Below, piece after piece: positions 1 to 7,613 of a DNA stretch of 64,000 bases (positions are counted from its first letter, which is position 1; each line of letters opens with the position of its first letter). Origin of the DNA: Rhodospirillales bacterium (lineage in GTDB: Bacteria > Pseudomonadota > Alphaproteobacteria > Rhodospirillales > Thalassospiraceae); the NCBI GenBank assembly GCA_019634165.1, contig JAHQVT010000008.1:124001-188000 (forward strand), given 5' to 3'. The position numbers were made by a program, and so were the translations under genes. The notes under the pieces were generated by a model. The model saw only the letters and a list, made by a program, of their open reading frames with translations, was not told the DNA's origin and did no database searches.

Positions 1-309
1 TGCTTTGAGATCACGCAGGACATTTTCCGCATTTTCATAAAGACGGGTATAGGCGTAATTGGTTTCAACATATCGCGCGTTGAAGTCGGCATTCAGTTCA
101 TCAAGTCGGGCGTCATTTGGATGGTCGTTGCGTGCGGCAAAAGCCCGTTTGGTCAGCATCCATGTGCCGTCGCCCAGCATGGCCTCGATGTCATGGCGGA
201 TGAGTGGCGCGTGGTCATGGGCTTTGAGCAATCCATTCATCGCAAACAAGATGTCGTCAACCCCGTCAATCAATGTACCGTCGAGATCGAACATGATGAA
301 TTTTGCCAT
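1..309 (-). CDS. HAD-superfamily phosphatase, phosphoglycolate phosphatase-like (3' end outside window)
   Basis: The N-terminal 103 residues of a minus-strand gene are visible; the rest lies beyond base 1. The protein opens MAKFIMFDLDGTLIDG, the HAD motif I with the nucleophile and acid/base aspartates in DxD. The following helical cap start (ALxxLL-like, then MLGDGTWMLTKRAF) resembles phosphoglycolate phosphatases of the Gph type, which remove 2-phosphoglycolate formed by oxidative damage or oxygenase side reactions. The ATG at 309 is preceded by a GGAG-type ribosome site. It is divergent from glmU. Specificity cannot be fixed from the N-terminus alone; another small phosphate ester is possible. 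Confidence 0.8.
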   Translation of the reverse strand, partial: MAKFIMFDLDGTLIDGVDDILFAMNGLLKAHDHAPLIRHDIEAMLGDGTWMLTKRAFAARNDHPNDARLDELNADFNARYVETNYAYTRLYENAENVLRDLKA

Positions 310-380
310 GAAACGGGGCTCCTGAAATGGATTTGGGATTTGGTGGTGGTGGCTTTAGGGGAACTTAACCGAGTTTGTGC

Positions 381-420
381 CATTAACAAACGGTAACATC
401 CGCTAACAGGCGGTAACAAA
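381..420. repeat. four tandem 10-bp units sharing TAACA
   Basis: Bases 381-420 are four consecutive decamers, each with C at position 1, TAACA at positions 4-8 and two variable final bases (CATTAACAAA, CGGTAACATC, CGCTAACAGG, CGGTAACAAA). The 10-bp period puts every copy on the same face of the helix. They lie in the 250-bp gap between the divergent phosphatase and glmU genes. No other clear element was identified in this gap. A regulator site is an inference. Confidence 0.6.
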
Positions 421-559
421 ACGTGATTCTTTATGGGCTTTTGCTGCAAAAGAATATGTTCTAAGACTTGCTGCGAGTTCGCTTATTTGCCATGTCCATC
501 ATTGGATATGGTGTAAAAACGAGGGGTGCTGCGTATCGTCGCAGCCGACAGGGTGCTGA

Positions 560-1906
560 ATGTCGATGGATCTGAGTGTTGTTGTTTTGGCCGCAGGTAT
601 GGGCACGCGCATGAAAAGCGCCTTGCCAAAAGTCATGCACAAGGTCGCGGGTAAGCCGATGGTCAATCACGTGATTGATACCGCAGCCCATCTTAAGGCA
701 TCCAAGACCATGGTTGTGGTCGGGCCGGAAATGCCGAAATTGATTGAGGCCGTCGCACCGCATCCAACGTTCGAGCAAACAGATCGTCTTGGCACCGCAC
801 ATGGTGTTTTGGCCGCGAAAGAAGGTTTGACCGGGCTCACCGGTAACGTTCTTGTCCTTTATGCAGATAGTCCTCTTTTCACAGCAGAAACCCTTGATCG
901 ACTGGTTAAAGCGCGCCAAGAAGGCGACTATGCCGTTGCTGTTTTAGGGTTCCGTCCAGAGGACCCGACTGGCTATGGGCGATTGATAACCGATGACAAA
1001 ACCGGTGAGCTAACTGCAATTGTCGAAGAAAAAGAATGTGATGATGCACAGCGTCAGATCACTTTCTGCAATTCCGGCGTCATGTGTTTCCGGGCGGAAG
1101 ACATGATTGCCACGCTTGAAGCGATTGATAACGCCAATGCCAAGGGCGAATATTATCTGACCGATGCGGTTGAGGTGGCCCAGAAAAAGGGGCAGCACTG
1201 TGCCGCTGTCGAAGTGGACGAAGCAGAAACCCTTGGCGTTAATTCACGCACCCAGCTTGCCGTGGCCGAAGCGATCCTTCAGGAACGCTTGCGCAGCCAT
1301 GCCATGGTCGAAGGTGCAACCTTGATTGATCCGGCATCGGTGTTTTTGAGTTCCGACACCAAACTTGGCCGTGATGTGATTGTGGAACCAAATGTTGTGT
1401 TTGGGCCCGGCGTTGTGGTTGGCGATAACACCGTGATTAAGGCGTTTAGCCATCTTGAAAATTGCACGATTGGCGAAGGTGCCGATATCGGACCCTATGC
1501 GCGTCTGCGTCCGGGGGCCGAGATTGGCAAGGGGGCCAAGGTCGGCAATTTTGTCGAGATCAAAAAGGCCGTCGTCGAAGACGGGGCGAAGGTTAATCAT
1601 CTAAGCTATATCGGTGATGCCCGTGTCGGGGCGAAGGCCAATATCGGTGCGGGCACGATTACGTGCAACTATGACGGTTATCGCAAACAACATACTGATA
1701 TTGGGGCAGGCGCATTTATTGGATCGAATTCATCGCTTGTGGCACCAGTTGAAATTGGCGATGGCGCGATTGTTGGTGCTGGCAGCACGATTACCGGCAA
1801 GGTCGCGGCAGATGCCCTTACCCTGACCCGGGCCGAGCGCATTGAAAAAGCAGGCTGGGCAGCAAAGTTTCGCGAGAAAATGCGGGCTTTGACCGGCAAG
1901 AAATAA
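560..1906 (+). CDS. glmU: bifunctional GlmU: GlcNAc-1-P uridyltransferase / glucosamine-1-P acetyltransferase
   Basis: This cytoplasmic enzyme acetylates glucosamine-1-phosphate and then joins it to UTP, giving UDP-GlcNAc for peptidoglycan and lipid A. Residues 1 to about 230 form the pyrophosphorylase domain with the signature LAAGMGTRMKSALPKVMHK. From about residue 250 a left-handed beta-helix follows, with hexapeptide repeats (IGPYARLRPGAEIG, VGNFVEIKKA) and the acetyltransferase region with NHLSYIGDA and NIGAGTITCNYDG. The 448 residues match the family. glmS follows after 89 bp, so both committed steps lie together. A second ATG at 566 is an alternative start; the ribosome site is weak for either. 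Confidence 0.97.
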   Translation: MSMDLSVVVLAAGMGTRMKSALPKVMHKVAGKPMVNHVIDTAAHLKASKTMVVVGPEMPKLIEAVAPHPTFEQTDRLGTAHGVLAAKEGLTGLTGNVLVLYADSPLFTAETLDRLVKARQEGDYAVAVLGFRPEDPTGYGRLITDDKTGELTAIVEEKECDDAQRQITFCNSGVMCFRAEDMIATLEAIDNANAKGEYYLTDAVEVAQKKGQHCAAVEVDEAETLGVNSRTQLAVAEAILQERLRSHAMVEGATLIDPASVFLSSDTKLGRDVIVEPNVVFGPGVVVGDNTVIKAFSHLENCTIGEGADIGPYARLRPGAEIGKGAKVGNFVEIKKAVVEDGAKVNHLSYIGDARVGAKANIGAGTITCNYDGYRKQHTDIGAGAFIGSNSSLVAPVEIGDGAIVGAGSTITGKVAADALTLTRAERIEKAGWAAKFREKMRALTGKK

Positions 1907-1995
1907 TCCGACTGACAGAAAACGAATTTGTTGCCCTGAAACGGTATCGGGGTGGCGCAACATGACAAGCGACCAAAAGCGGGAAAAGAACCACT

Positions 1996-3819
1996 ATGTG
2001 CGGCATTATCGGGATTATCGGCAAAGACAGCGTAAGCGAGCGTATTCTTGAGGGGCTTAAACGCCTTGAATATCGCGGCTATGACAGTGCCGGGATCGCA
2101 ACACTGGTTAATGGCGATATTGAACGCCGCCGTGCAGAAGGCAAATTGATCAATCTTGCAACGCGCCTTGGCGAAAGCCCGCTTTCGGGCGATGTTGGCA
2201 TCGGTCATACCCGTTGGGCAACCCATGGTGTTCCGACCGAAAATAACGCCCACCCGCATACCGATGGTAAGGTTGCTGTTGTCCATAACGGCATCATTGA
2301 AAACTATCAGGACCTTAAGGCCGAACTTTCCGCCAAGGGCCGCAGATTTGCCACAGATACCGATACCGAGGTTGTCGTCCATCTGGTGTCTGACTTCCTT
2401 GATCAGGGCAAATCCCCGCGCGATGCGGTTGCGGCCACCTTGCATCGGATCGAAGGTGCTTTTGCGCTGGTGATCATGATTGCAGGCCGTCATGACGTGA
2501 TTTTTGGTGCCCGTCGGGGAACACCGCTTGCCGTTGGTTTGGGTGATGGCGAGATGTATCTGGGATCAGATGCAATGGCCTTGTCGCACCTGACCAATAA
2601 GCTGATCTATCTTGAAGAAGGCGACTGGGTCGAAATGACCCGTGAGAGCGTTCAGGTCCGTGATGAAAATGATGTGGAAGTAACCCGCGAAACCAAATTG
2701 TCCGCCGTTTCGGGGGCGATGATGGGCAAGGGGAACTACAACCACTTCATGCAAAAGGAAATCTTCGAACAGCCAGCCGTGATTGGCGATACCCTGCATG
2801 CCTTTATCAATCCGGCGACTCAGACGATCAAACTGCCAGAAATGCCGTTTTCATTCGCGGATGCGTCGCGTCTGACCATTGTTGCCTGCGGGACGTCGTT
2901 CTATGCGGGCCTTGTGGCAAAACACTGGATTGAACGTTATGCCGGGCTTGGCGTTGATGTCGATGTGGCATCCGAGTTCCGCTATCGCTGCCCGCCGCTT
3001 CCCAAGGGGGGCGTCGCGCTGTTTATTTCCCAATCGGGTGAAACACTTGATACGCTAGCGGCCCTTCGCTACGCCAAATCCAAAGGCCAGAAAATTGTTT
3101 CCATCGTCAATGTCGCCGAAAGCACCATTGCGCGTGAAAGTGATTTGGTTCTTTTGACCTATGCCGGTCCTGAAATCGGTGTGGCGTCGACCAAGGCATT
3201 TACGACACAGCTTACCGTTCTTGCCTGCCTTGCGGTGACCATTGGTCGTGAAAATGGCACGCTGAACAAGGACGAGGAAAATGCGATTGTAACTGCGCTG
3301 ACCGAAGTGCCAAAGCATGCCGCCGAAGTCCTGCATCATGATGAAGCATTGAAGAATCTGGCACTTGATATCGCCGATGCGCGCGATGTTTTGTATCTCG
3401 GTCGCGGTCTTGGTTATCCGATTGCGATGGAAGGTGCTCTTAAGCTTAAGGAAATTTCCTATATCCACGCCGAAGGTTATGCCGCGGGCGAAATGAAGCA
3501 CGGCCCGATCGCGCTGATTGATCAGTCCGTTCCGATCATTGTCATCGCCCCGTCTGATGAGTTGTTTGAAAAAACAGCCTCAAACATGCAAGAAGCCGCC
3601 GCACGCGGTGGACGTGTGATCTTTATTTCCGATGCGCCGGGGTTAGCCAAGCTTGGTGATATCGCATCTGCCACGGTCGAATTGCCAAAGGTCGCCGATT
3701 TCGTGGCACCAATTCTTTATACCATCCCGGTACAGATGTTGGCCTATCACGTGGCTGTTCATAAGGGCACCGACGTTGATCAGCCCCGAAATTTGGCAAA
3801 ATCCGTCACGGTGGAATAA
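1996..3819 (+). CDS. glmS: glutamine--fructose-6-phosphate aminotransferase (isomerising)
   Basis: GlmS makes glucosamine-6-phosphate from fructose-6-phosphate and glutamine. The protein starts MCGIIGIIG, so Cys becomes the N-terminal nucleophile of the glutaminase domain after Met removal; HTRWATHG is also conserved. Two SIS sugar isomerase domains follow (CGTSFYAG near residue 298, and LGRGLGYPIAMEGALKLKE in the second half). The C-terminal DQPRNLAKSVTVE is the usual family ending. At 607 residues it is full length. No glmS ribozyme is apparent in the 89-bp leader, as expected outside Gram-positives. Confidence 0.97.
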   Translation: MCGIIGIIGKDSVSERILEGLKRLEYRGYDSAGIATLVNGDIERRRAEGKLINLATRLGESPLSGDVGIGHTRWATHGVPTENNAHPHTDGKVAVVHNGIIENYQDLKAELSAKGRRFATDTDTEVVVHLVSDFLDQGKSPRDAVAATLHRIEGAFALVIMIAGRHDVIFGARRGTPLAVGLGDGEMYLGSDAMALSHLTNKLIYLEEGDWVEMTRESVQVRDENDVEVTRETKLSAVSGAMMGKGNYNHFMQKEIFEQPAVIGDTLHAFINPATQTIKLPEMPFSFADASRLTIVACGTSFYAGLVAKHWIERYAGLGVDVDVASEFRYRCPPLPKGGVALFISQSGETLDTLAALRYAKSKGQKIVSIVNVAESTIARESDLVLLTYAGPEIGVASTKAFTTQLTVLACLAVTIGRENGTLNKDEENAIVTALTEVPKHAAEVLHHDEALKNLALDIADARDVLYLGRGLGYPIAMEGALKLKEISYIHAEGYAAGEMKHGPIALIDQSVPIIVIAPSDELFEKTASNMQEAAARGGRVIFISDAPGLAKLGDIASATVELPKVADFVAPILYTIPVQMLAYHVAVHKGTDVDQPRNLAKSVTVE

Positions 3820-3834
3820 AGTCCCGAGCTTAAG

Positions 3835-3869
3835 GGAGATCTGAGGCCCAATATGGGCCTCAGATCTCC
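3835..3869. terminator. long perfect hairpin between glmS and the convergent SOD-rhodanese gene
   Basis: GGAGATCTGAGGCCCA at 3835-3850 pairs perfectly with TGGGCCTCAGATCTCC at 3854-3869 around a three-base loop. There is no long T run on either side (ATTTTCC on the plus side), but the position between converging genes suggests a bidirectional terminator. Confidence 0.7.
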
Positions 3870-3882
3870 GCTGATTTTCCGA

Positions 3883-4986
3883 TTACCGGTTTTTAGGTGC
3901 GGTTTTAGTATCTGTGGTGGGCAGCCCCATCGCGCGCCATGCGGCAATTCCCCCTTCAAGAGAGCACGCTTTTAGACCACGAGCACGGAGCTCCTCGGCG
4001 ACTTTTTGGCTGACCCAAAATCCGTACATGCAATAAACTACAATTGTTTTGGTGCGATCGCATTCGTCAGCCCAGTCAGGAACGCAAAAGGAATCCCGCC
4101 AGTCGGTTTCCATGATGCGGGCGGTATATCGTTCCCGGTCATCGTCATGTCGGACATCAAGAACAAAGACCGTTTCGTCGTTTTCGGCAATGCGTTCGGC
4201 CAGTTCTCTGACGCTTATCTGGTTTGGATCAGGCTGATGTAGATATGTTGTTTTACATGCATGGAAACGCTGGGCAATTCTGCTCCAATGCAGGTTATGA
4301 AAAACGGCTTTGGCATAGGCCATGCTGTCGCCCCCGAAATCTTCAGCCCAAATGTTTTTATCCATGTTGAGTGCGAAAATTGGCACGGATGCCGGGATGC
4401 TTTGATCATGTGCTATCGGAACGGTTAGCAACTGCTCTAGGCTTGAACTCCAAAAAAGAACAATCCATCCGGGCCCACCAGTCCATGATTTGACCAAAGA
4501 ACGGACTTCATCCCACCAATTCTGGACGCTGCCAAAATCTGTTTTAAGTGCGGATTGAAAGGGCGTGTCAGAAAGCGCTTCTCCACCATCTTCGCCAAGC
4601 CCGTCGAAAAAGGCTTCGTAAAGACTGATTTCGCCGGAAAGAAATCGTTCCTCTTTCTTAAGGCATTGGAACTCGTCAGTTGCCAATCTATTGGTGGGCA
4701 GCCCGCCAAGCAGGCGTTGCACTTCGTTTAGTCGGCGAACTGTTCCGCCGTACTTTTCCTCATAGGATCGTTCAAGCGTTTCAGGGCTGAAACCATCGAT
4801 GCGGTGTGCTTTGAAGGGGATCGGGCGGACGAAATGTCTGCCAAGAGAAACAAGATTTTGTGTTGTTGGCCTATCCATGGCGACGTACTCCCAAAAGGGT
4901 TGCATGACGCGATGCTTGGGCCAAAGCCTCACGGGGCGCTCGCTGCCCCATGGATCAAGTATTGGATCTGAGGTTGTTTCTGTCAA
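3883..4986 (-). CDS. degenerate Fe/Mn superoxide dismutase-like domain fused to a rhodanese domain
   Basis: This 367-residue protein joins two domains. Residues about 52-243 read like an Fe/Mn-SOD (FSPETLERSYEEKY, NWWDEVRSL, GGPGWIVLFW and a C-terminal helix like that of SodB). Residues about 258-357 form a rhodanese domain with a candidate catalytic Cys319 in VVYCMYGFWVS and the SLEGGIAAW helix. By hand alignment to E. coli SodB, all four metal ligands appear replaced: His26 by Ser74, His73 by Tyr123, Asp156 by Asn207, His160 by Asn211. ChrC of chromate resistance clusters is an SOD, and chrB-chrA lie next door, so a chromate or oxidative stress role is inferred. The start used here is TTG. 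An ATG at 5012 is in another frame. Confidence 0.75.
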   Translation of the reverse strand: MTETTSDPILDPWGSERPVRLWPKHRVMQPFWEYVAMDRPTTQNLVSLGRHFVRPIPFKAHRIDGFSPETLERSYEEKYGGTVRRLNEVQRLLGGLPTNRLATDEFQCLKKEERFLSGEISLYEAFFDGLGEDGGEALSDTPFQSALKTDFGSVQNWWDEVRSLVKSWTGGPGWIVLFWSSSLEQLLTVPIAHDQSIPASVPIFALNMDKNIWAEDFGGDSMAYAKAVFHNLHWSRIAQRFHACKTTYLHQPDPNQISVRELAERIAENDETVFVLDVRHDDDRERYTARIMETDWRDSFCVPDWADECDRTKTIVVYCMYGFWVSQKVAEELRARGLKACSLEGGIAAWRAMGLPTTDTKTAPKNR

Positions 4987-5146
4987 CTCGCTGAATTTGG
5001 TGTTTCTGTCATCCCTAAGCTCAAATATCTTGGTTTGATAGATAGATTTCTGGATACAGAACGACAGAAACGGCGTCTGTACGGTTATGAAGCCAAGATT
5101 GACTTTTGTCAGGGTGATCTGCTACCACAAAGTTATGGGGCTCGCG

Positions 5147-5164
5147 AACGCCTCGTGAGGCGTT
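5147..5164. promoter_or_regulatory. 18-bp palindrome in the divergent chr intergenic region
   Basis: AACGCCTC and GAGGCGTT form a perfect 8+8 inverted repeat around a central GT, about 50 bp upstream of the chrB-like start and between divergent genes. The compact symmetry suits a dimeric repressor site. No regulator gene lies beside it apart from the ChrB-like protein itself. Confidence 0.5.
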
Positions 5165-5213
5165 AGCTAAAATGTCGCATCCTCTCCAATAAACTTCAGA
5201 GAAGGATGCTGTA

Positions 5214-6032
5214 ATGGCTTCTCCCACAGAAATTAAAGCTTTCCAATTATCTCGTCTTATTGGAACACCAGCTTGTCCGGTGATTATTGATGTGCGCCTT
5301 GATGCGGATTTCAATGGTGACACGCGCTTGATACCCGGTGCACGGAGGCATCTTTTTTCTGACATTCCAACTCTGGCCAAGACACTGGCTGGCGATAAGG
5401 CATTGATTTATTGCCAAAATGGGCTTGAGCTTAGCCAAGGTGTAGCTTCAGTTCTGCGTGCGGGGGGCTGTCTTGCAGAGACGCTGCAAGGCGGACATTC
5501 TGCTTGGTGCGATGCTGGAATGCCGGTGATTAACCCCGCCAAACTGCCTGAACGGAATGTTGAATTCCAAACTGTTTGGGTTACCCGCCACAGACCAAAA
5601 ATTGATCGGATTGCCTGCCCATGGCTGATCCGACGGTTCATCGACCCGACGGCGCAATTTCTTTTTGTTGCGCCTAATCAGGTGATGAAAGTCGCGAAAA
5701 GCTTTCAGGCAACGCCGTTTGACGTTGAAGATGTGTTCTGGAGCCACCGTGGCGAGAATTGCACCTTTGACACCATGATTGACGAATTTGAACTTCGGAT
5801 CGAAGCACTTGATCGACTTGCCACGATTGTGAGAGCTGCTGACACAAACCGGCACGATCTTGCGCCGGAAGCAGCGGGGCTTCTTGCTGCTTCTTTGGGG
5901 TTGTCGCGGATGTATCGCGATGATCTTGCGCAGATGGAAGCGGGCATTGCGCTGTATGATTTGTTCTATCGCTGGGCGCGCGATGCGACGGATGAAGGCC
6001 ATGACTGGCCAGCCGCCATTGCCAAGGTTTGA
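5214..6032 (+). CDS. chrB: rhodanese-ChrB fusion, chromate resistance/sensing protein
   Basis: Residues 10-105 are a rhodanese-like domain with Cys67 in LIYCQNGLELSQG. Residues about 119-265 are the ChrB C-terminal domain, recognised by WVTRHRPKIDRIACPWLIRRF and by DVEDVFWSHRGENCTFDTMI. In Ochrobactrum, ChrB acts as a chromate-responsive regulator of the chr operon; whether this fusion regulates or works enzymatically is unknown. An AGAAGG ribosome site precedes the ATG. The stop is only 4 bp from chrA, indicating one transcript. The gene is divergent from the SOD-rhodanese gene, so the cluster has two rhodanese domains. Confidence 0.85.
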   Translation: MASPTEIKAFQLSRLIGTPACPVIIDVRLDADFNGDTRLIPGARRHLFSDIPTLAKTLAGDKALIYCQNGLELSQGVASVLRAGGCLAETLQGGHSAWCDAGMPVINPAKLPERNVEFQTVWVTRHRPKIDRIACPWLIRRFIDPTAQFLFVAPNQVMKVAKSFQATPFDVEDVFWSHRGENCTFDTMIDEFELRIEALDRLATIVRAADTNRHDLAPEAAGLLAASLGLSRMYRDDLAQMEAGIALYDLFYRWARDATDEGHDWPAAIAKV

Positions 6033-6036
6033 TCCA

Positions 6037-7314
6037 ATGACAGACACAGGATCGACGACCGTCAGTCGTGTTGAGGCGTTTTGGGTTTTTTTGAAGGTCG
6101 GGCTGCTTTCTTTTGGCGGGCCAGCAGCACAGATTGCCCTTATGCACCGGATATTTGTCGACGAGCGAAAGTGGCTGAGTGAAAAACAGTTTCTTGGTGC
6201 GCTTAGTTTTTGCATGTTGCTGCCGGGGCCCGAAGCGATGCAATTGGCAACGTATGTTGGCTGGCGTTTGCATGGCAATTTCGGTGGTTTCATCGCCGGG
6301 TTGTTATTTGTGGTGCCGGGAGCATTGGTGGTGTTTGCGCTGTCGGCTCTTTATGTGACGTTTGGGGAAGTGCCGCTGGTTGATATGCTTTTTCTTGGCG
6401 TGCAGGCAGCAGCGGTTGTTATCGTGATCGAAGCATTGTTGCGGGTGTCGAAGCGCGCGCTAAACGGGGCATCGCATTGGGTGATCGCAGGGTGTGCGTT
6501 CTCTGCCATCTTCTTTTTTGATGTTCCCTATCCGATTATAGTACTTGGAGCAGGCTTGTACGGTGCATGGTCGGCAAGTGCTGCACAAGATGGCACACTT
6601 GCGGCGCTGCCCGCAGGAAGCCTTTTGCGCACAACGGTTACGATTGGTCTTGGTCTTTGTGTTTGGTTTATCCCGGTTATCGCCCTTGCGGGGGTGCCGA
6701 TTCTTATGGATATCGGGATATTCTTTTCCAAGCTTGCGGTTGTAACATTTGGTGGTGCCTATGCTGTGCTGGCCTATATGGCACAGGATGTGGTGACAGA
6801 ATTTGGCTGGCTGACAGCGACCGAAATGATGGACGGATTGGGCTTGGCGGAAACGACGCCTGGTCCGCTGATCCTTGTTACACAGTTTGTCGGATTTGTT
6901 GCCGGATACCGCGAAGGTGGTATGGGACTTGGTATTTTGGGTGCGCTTGTTACACTTTGGGTAACATTCATACCGTGCTTTGTTTGGATTTTTGCCGGGG
7001 CGCCATATATCGAACATATTGCCGCCCAGCCTAAACTTGCCGGGGCCCTTCATGCGATTACGGCGGCTGTTGTTGGCGTGATCTTGAACCTGTCTGTGTG
7101 GTTTGGCCTTCATGTGCTGTTTCGGGAAATCGTGGAGCACCGCATCGGATTGCTGACGCTATGGGTTCCCGATGTGGTGTCAATCAACCCGGTATCAGCA
7201 ATTCTGATCTTGCTGTCGGGATATATGTTGTTGTGGCGGCATATGGGAATTGGTTGGGTTTTGGCACTGTCAGCCGTCGCGGCATTGCTGCTGGATATGT
7301 TGATGGCCTTATAA
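6037..7314 (+). CDS. chrA: chromate transporter ChrA (CHR family)
   Basis: ChrA is an inner-membrane efflux protein of the CHR superfamily that expels chromate. The 425 residues hold two homologous halves: FLKVGLLSFGGPAAQIALMHR with the LPGPEAMQLA loop in the first, and FSKLAVVTFGGAYAVLAYM with ETTPGPLILV in the second, with about ten hydrophobic segments in all. This is the long bidomain form. The frame stays open upstream inside chrB, but the ATG at 6037, directly after the chrB stop, gives the family-like N-terminus. Chromate itself as substrate is inferred from family and from the chrB neighbour. Confidence 0.92.
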   Translation: MTDTGSTTVSRVEAFWVFLKVGLLSFGGPAAQIALMHRIFVDERKWLSEKQFLGALSFCMLLPGPEAMQLATYVGWRLHGNFGGFIAGLLFVVPGALVVFALSALYVTFGEVPLVDMLFLGVQAAAVVIVIEALLRVSKRALNGASHWVIAGCAFSAIFFFDVPYPIIVLGAGLYGAWSASAAQDGTLAALPAGSLLRTTVTIGLGLCVWFIPVIALAGVPILMDIGIFFSKLAVVTFGGAYAVLAYMAQDVVTEFGWLTATEMMDGLGLAETTPGPLILVTQFVGFVAGYREGGMGLGILGALVTLWVTFIPCFVWIFAGAPYIEHIAAQPKLAGALHAITAAVVGVILNLSVWFGLHVLFREIVEHRIGLLTLWVPDVVSINPVSAILILLSGYMLLWRHMGIGWVLALSAVAALLLDMLMAL

Positions 7315-7613
7315 AGGAAATCTGAGTGCGGGCTAAAATACCCCCATTTCTGCCCGCAGGGCTGGGCGAGGATCAGTCTCAGAAGACGGATAAGAATCAA
7401 ATAACTTCTTCATATCGGGTGCTTATGGTGCAACTTGATATTGCGCAAGGCCGCTGATCGCGCAATCCTGTACCAAGATTGGTATTGTGCTGTGCATCCG
7501 AAATGAGGGCCATGTTTCATTCGCCGTTTGAAAATGTCAGGTTTCTTCGCAAGGTATCGGACCGTATCGGACCGTGCCGGGGCGATGTCATCGTCGAAAT
7601 TGCATTGTGATCA
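7315..7613. other. intergenic region between chrA and the Mla operon
   Basis: No gene is supported in these 299 bp. TGCGGGC at 7327-7333 pairs with GCCCGCA at 7352-7358, a weak candidate terminator for chrA without a T tract. A 10-bp unit (GTATCGGACC) is tandemly duplicated at 7554-7573, about 40 bp before the permease start. Confidence 0.5.

Noticed and set aside
1907..1995. glmS ribozyme in the glmU-glmS spacer
   Set aside because: Only 89 bp are available and no ribozyme core is apparent; the element is typical of Gram-positive bacteria.
1678..2493. Minus-strand open frame of about 271 codons across glmU-glmS
   Set aside because: It is antisense to two certain genes and spans their boundary without a recognisable product.
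5448..6293. Minus-strand open frame of about 280 codons across chrB-chrA
   Set aside because: Antisense to a rhodanese-ChrB gene with clear motifs; composition is random-like.
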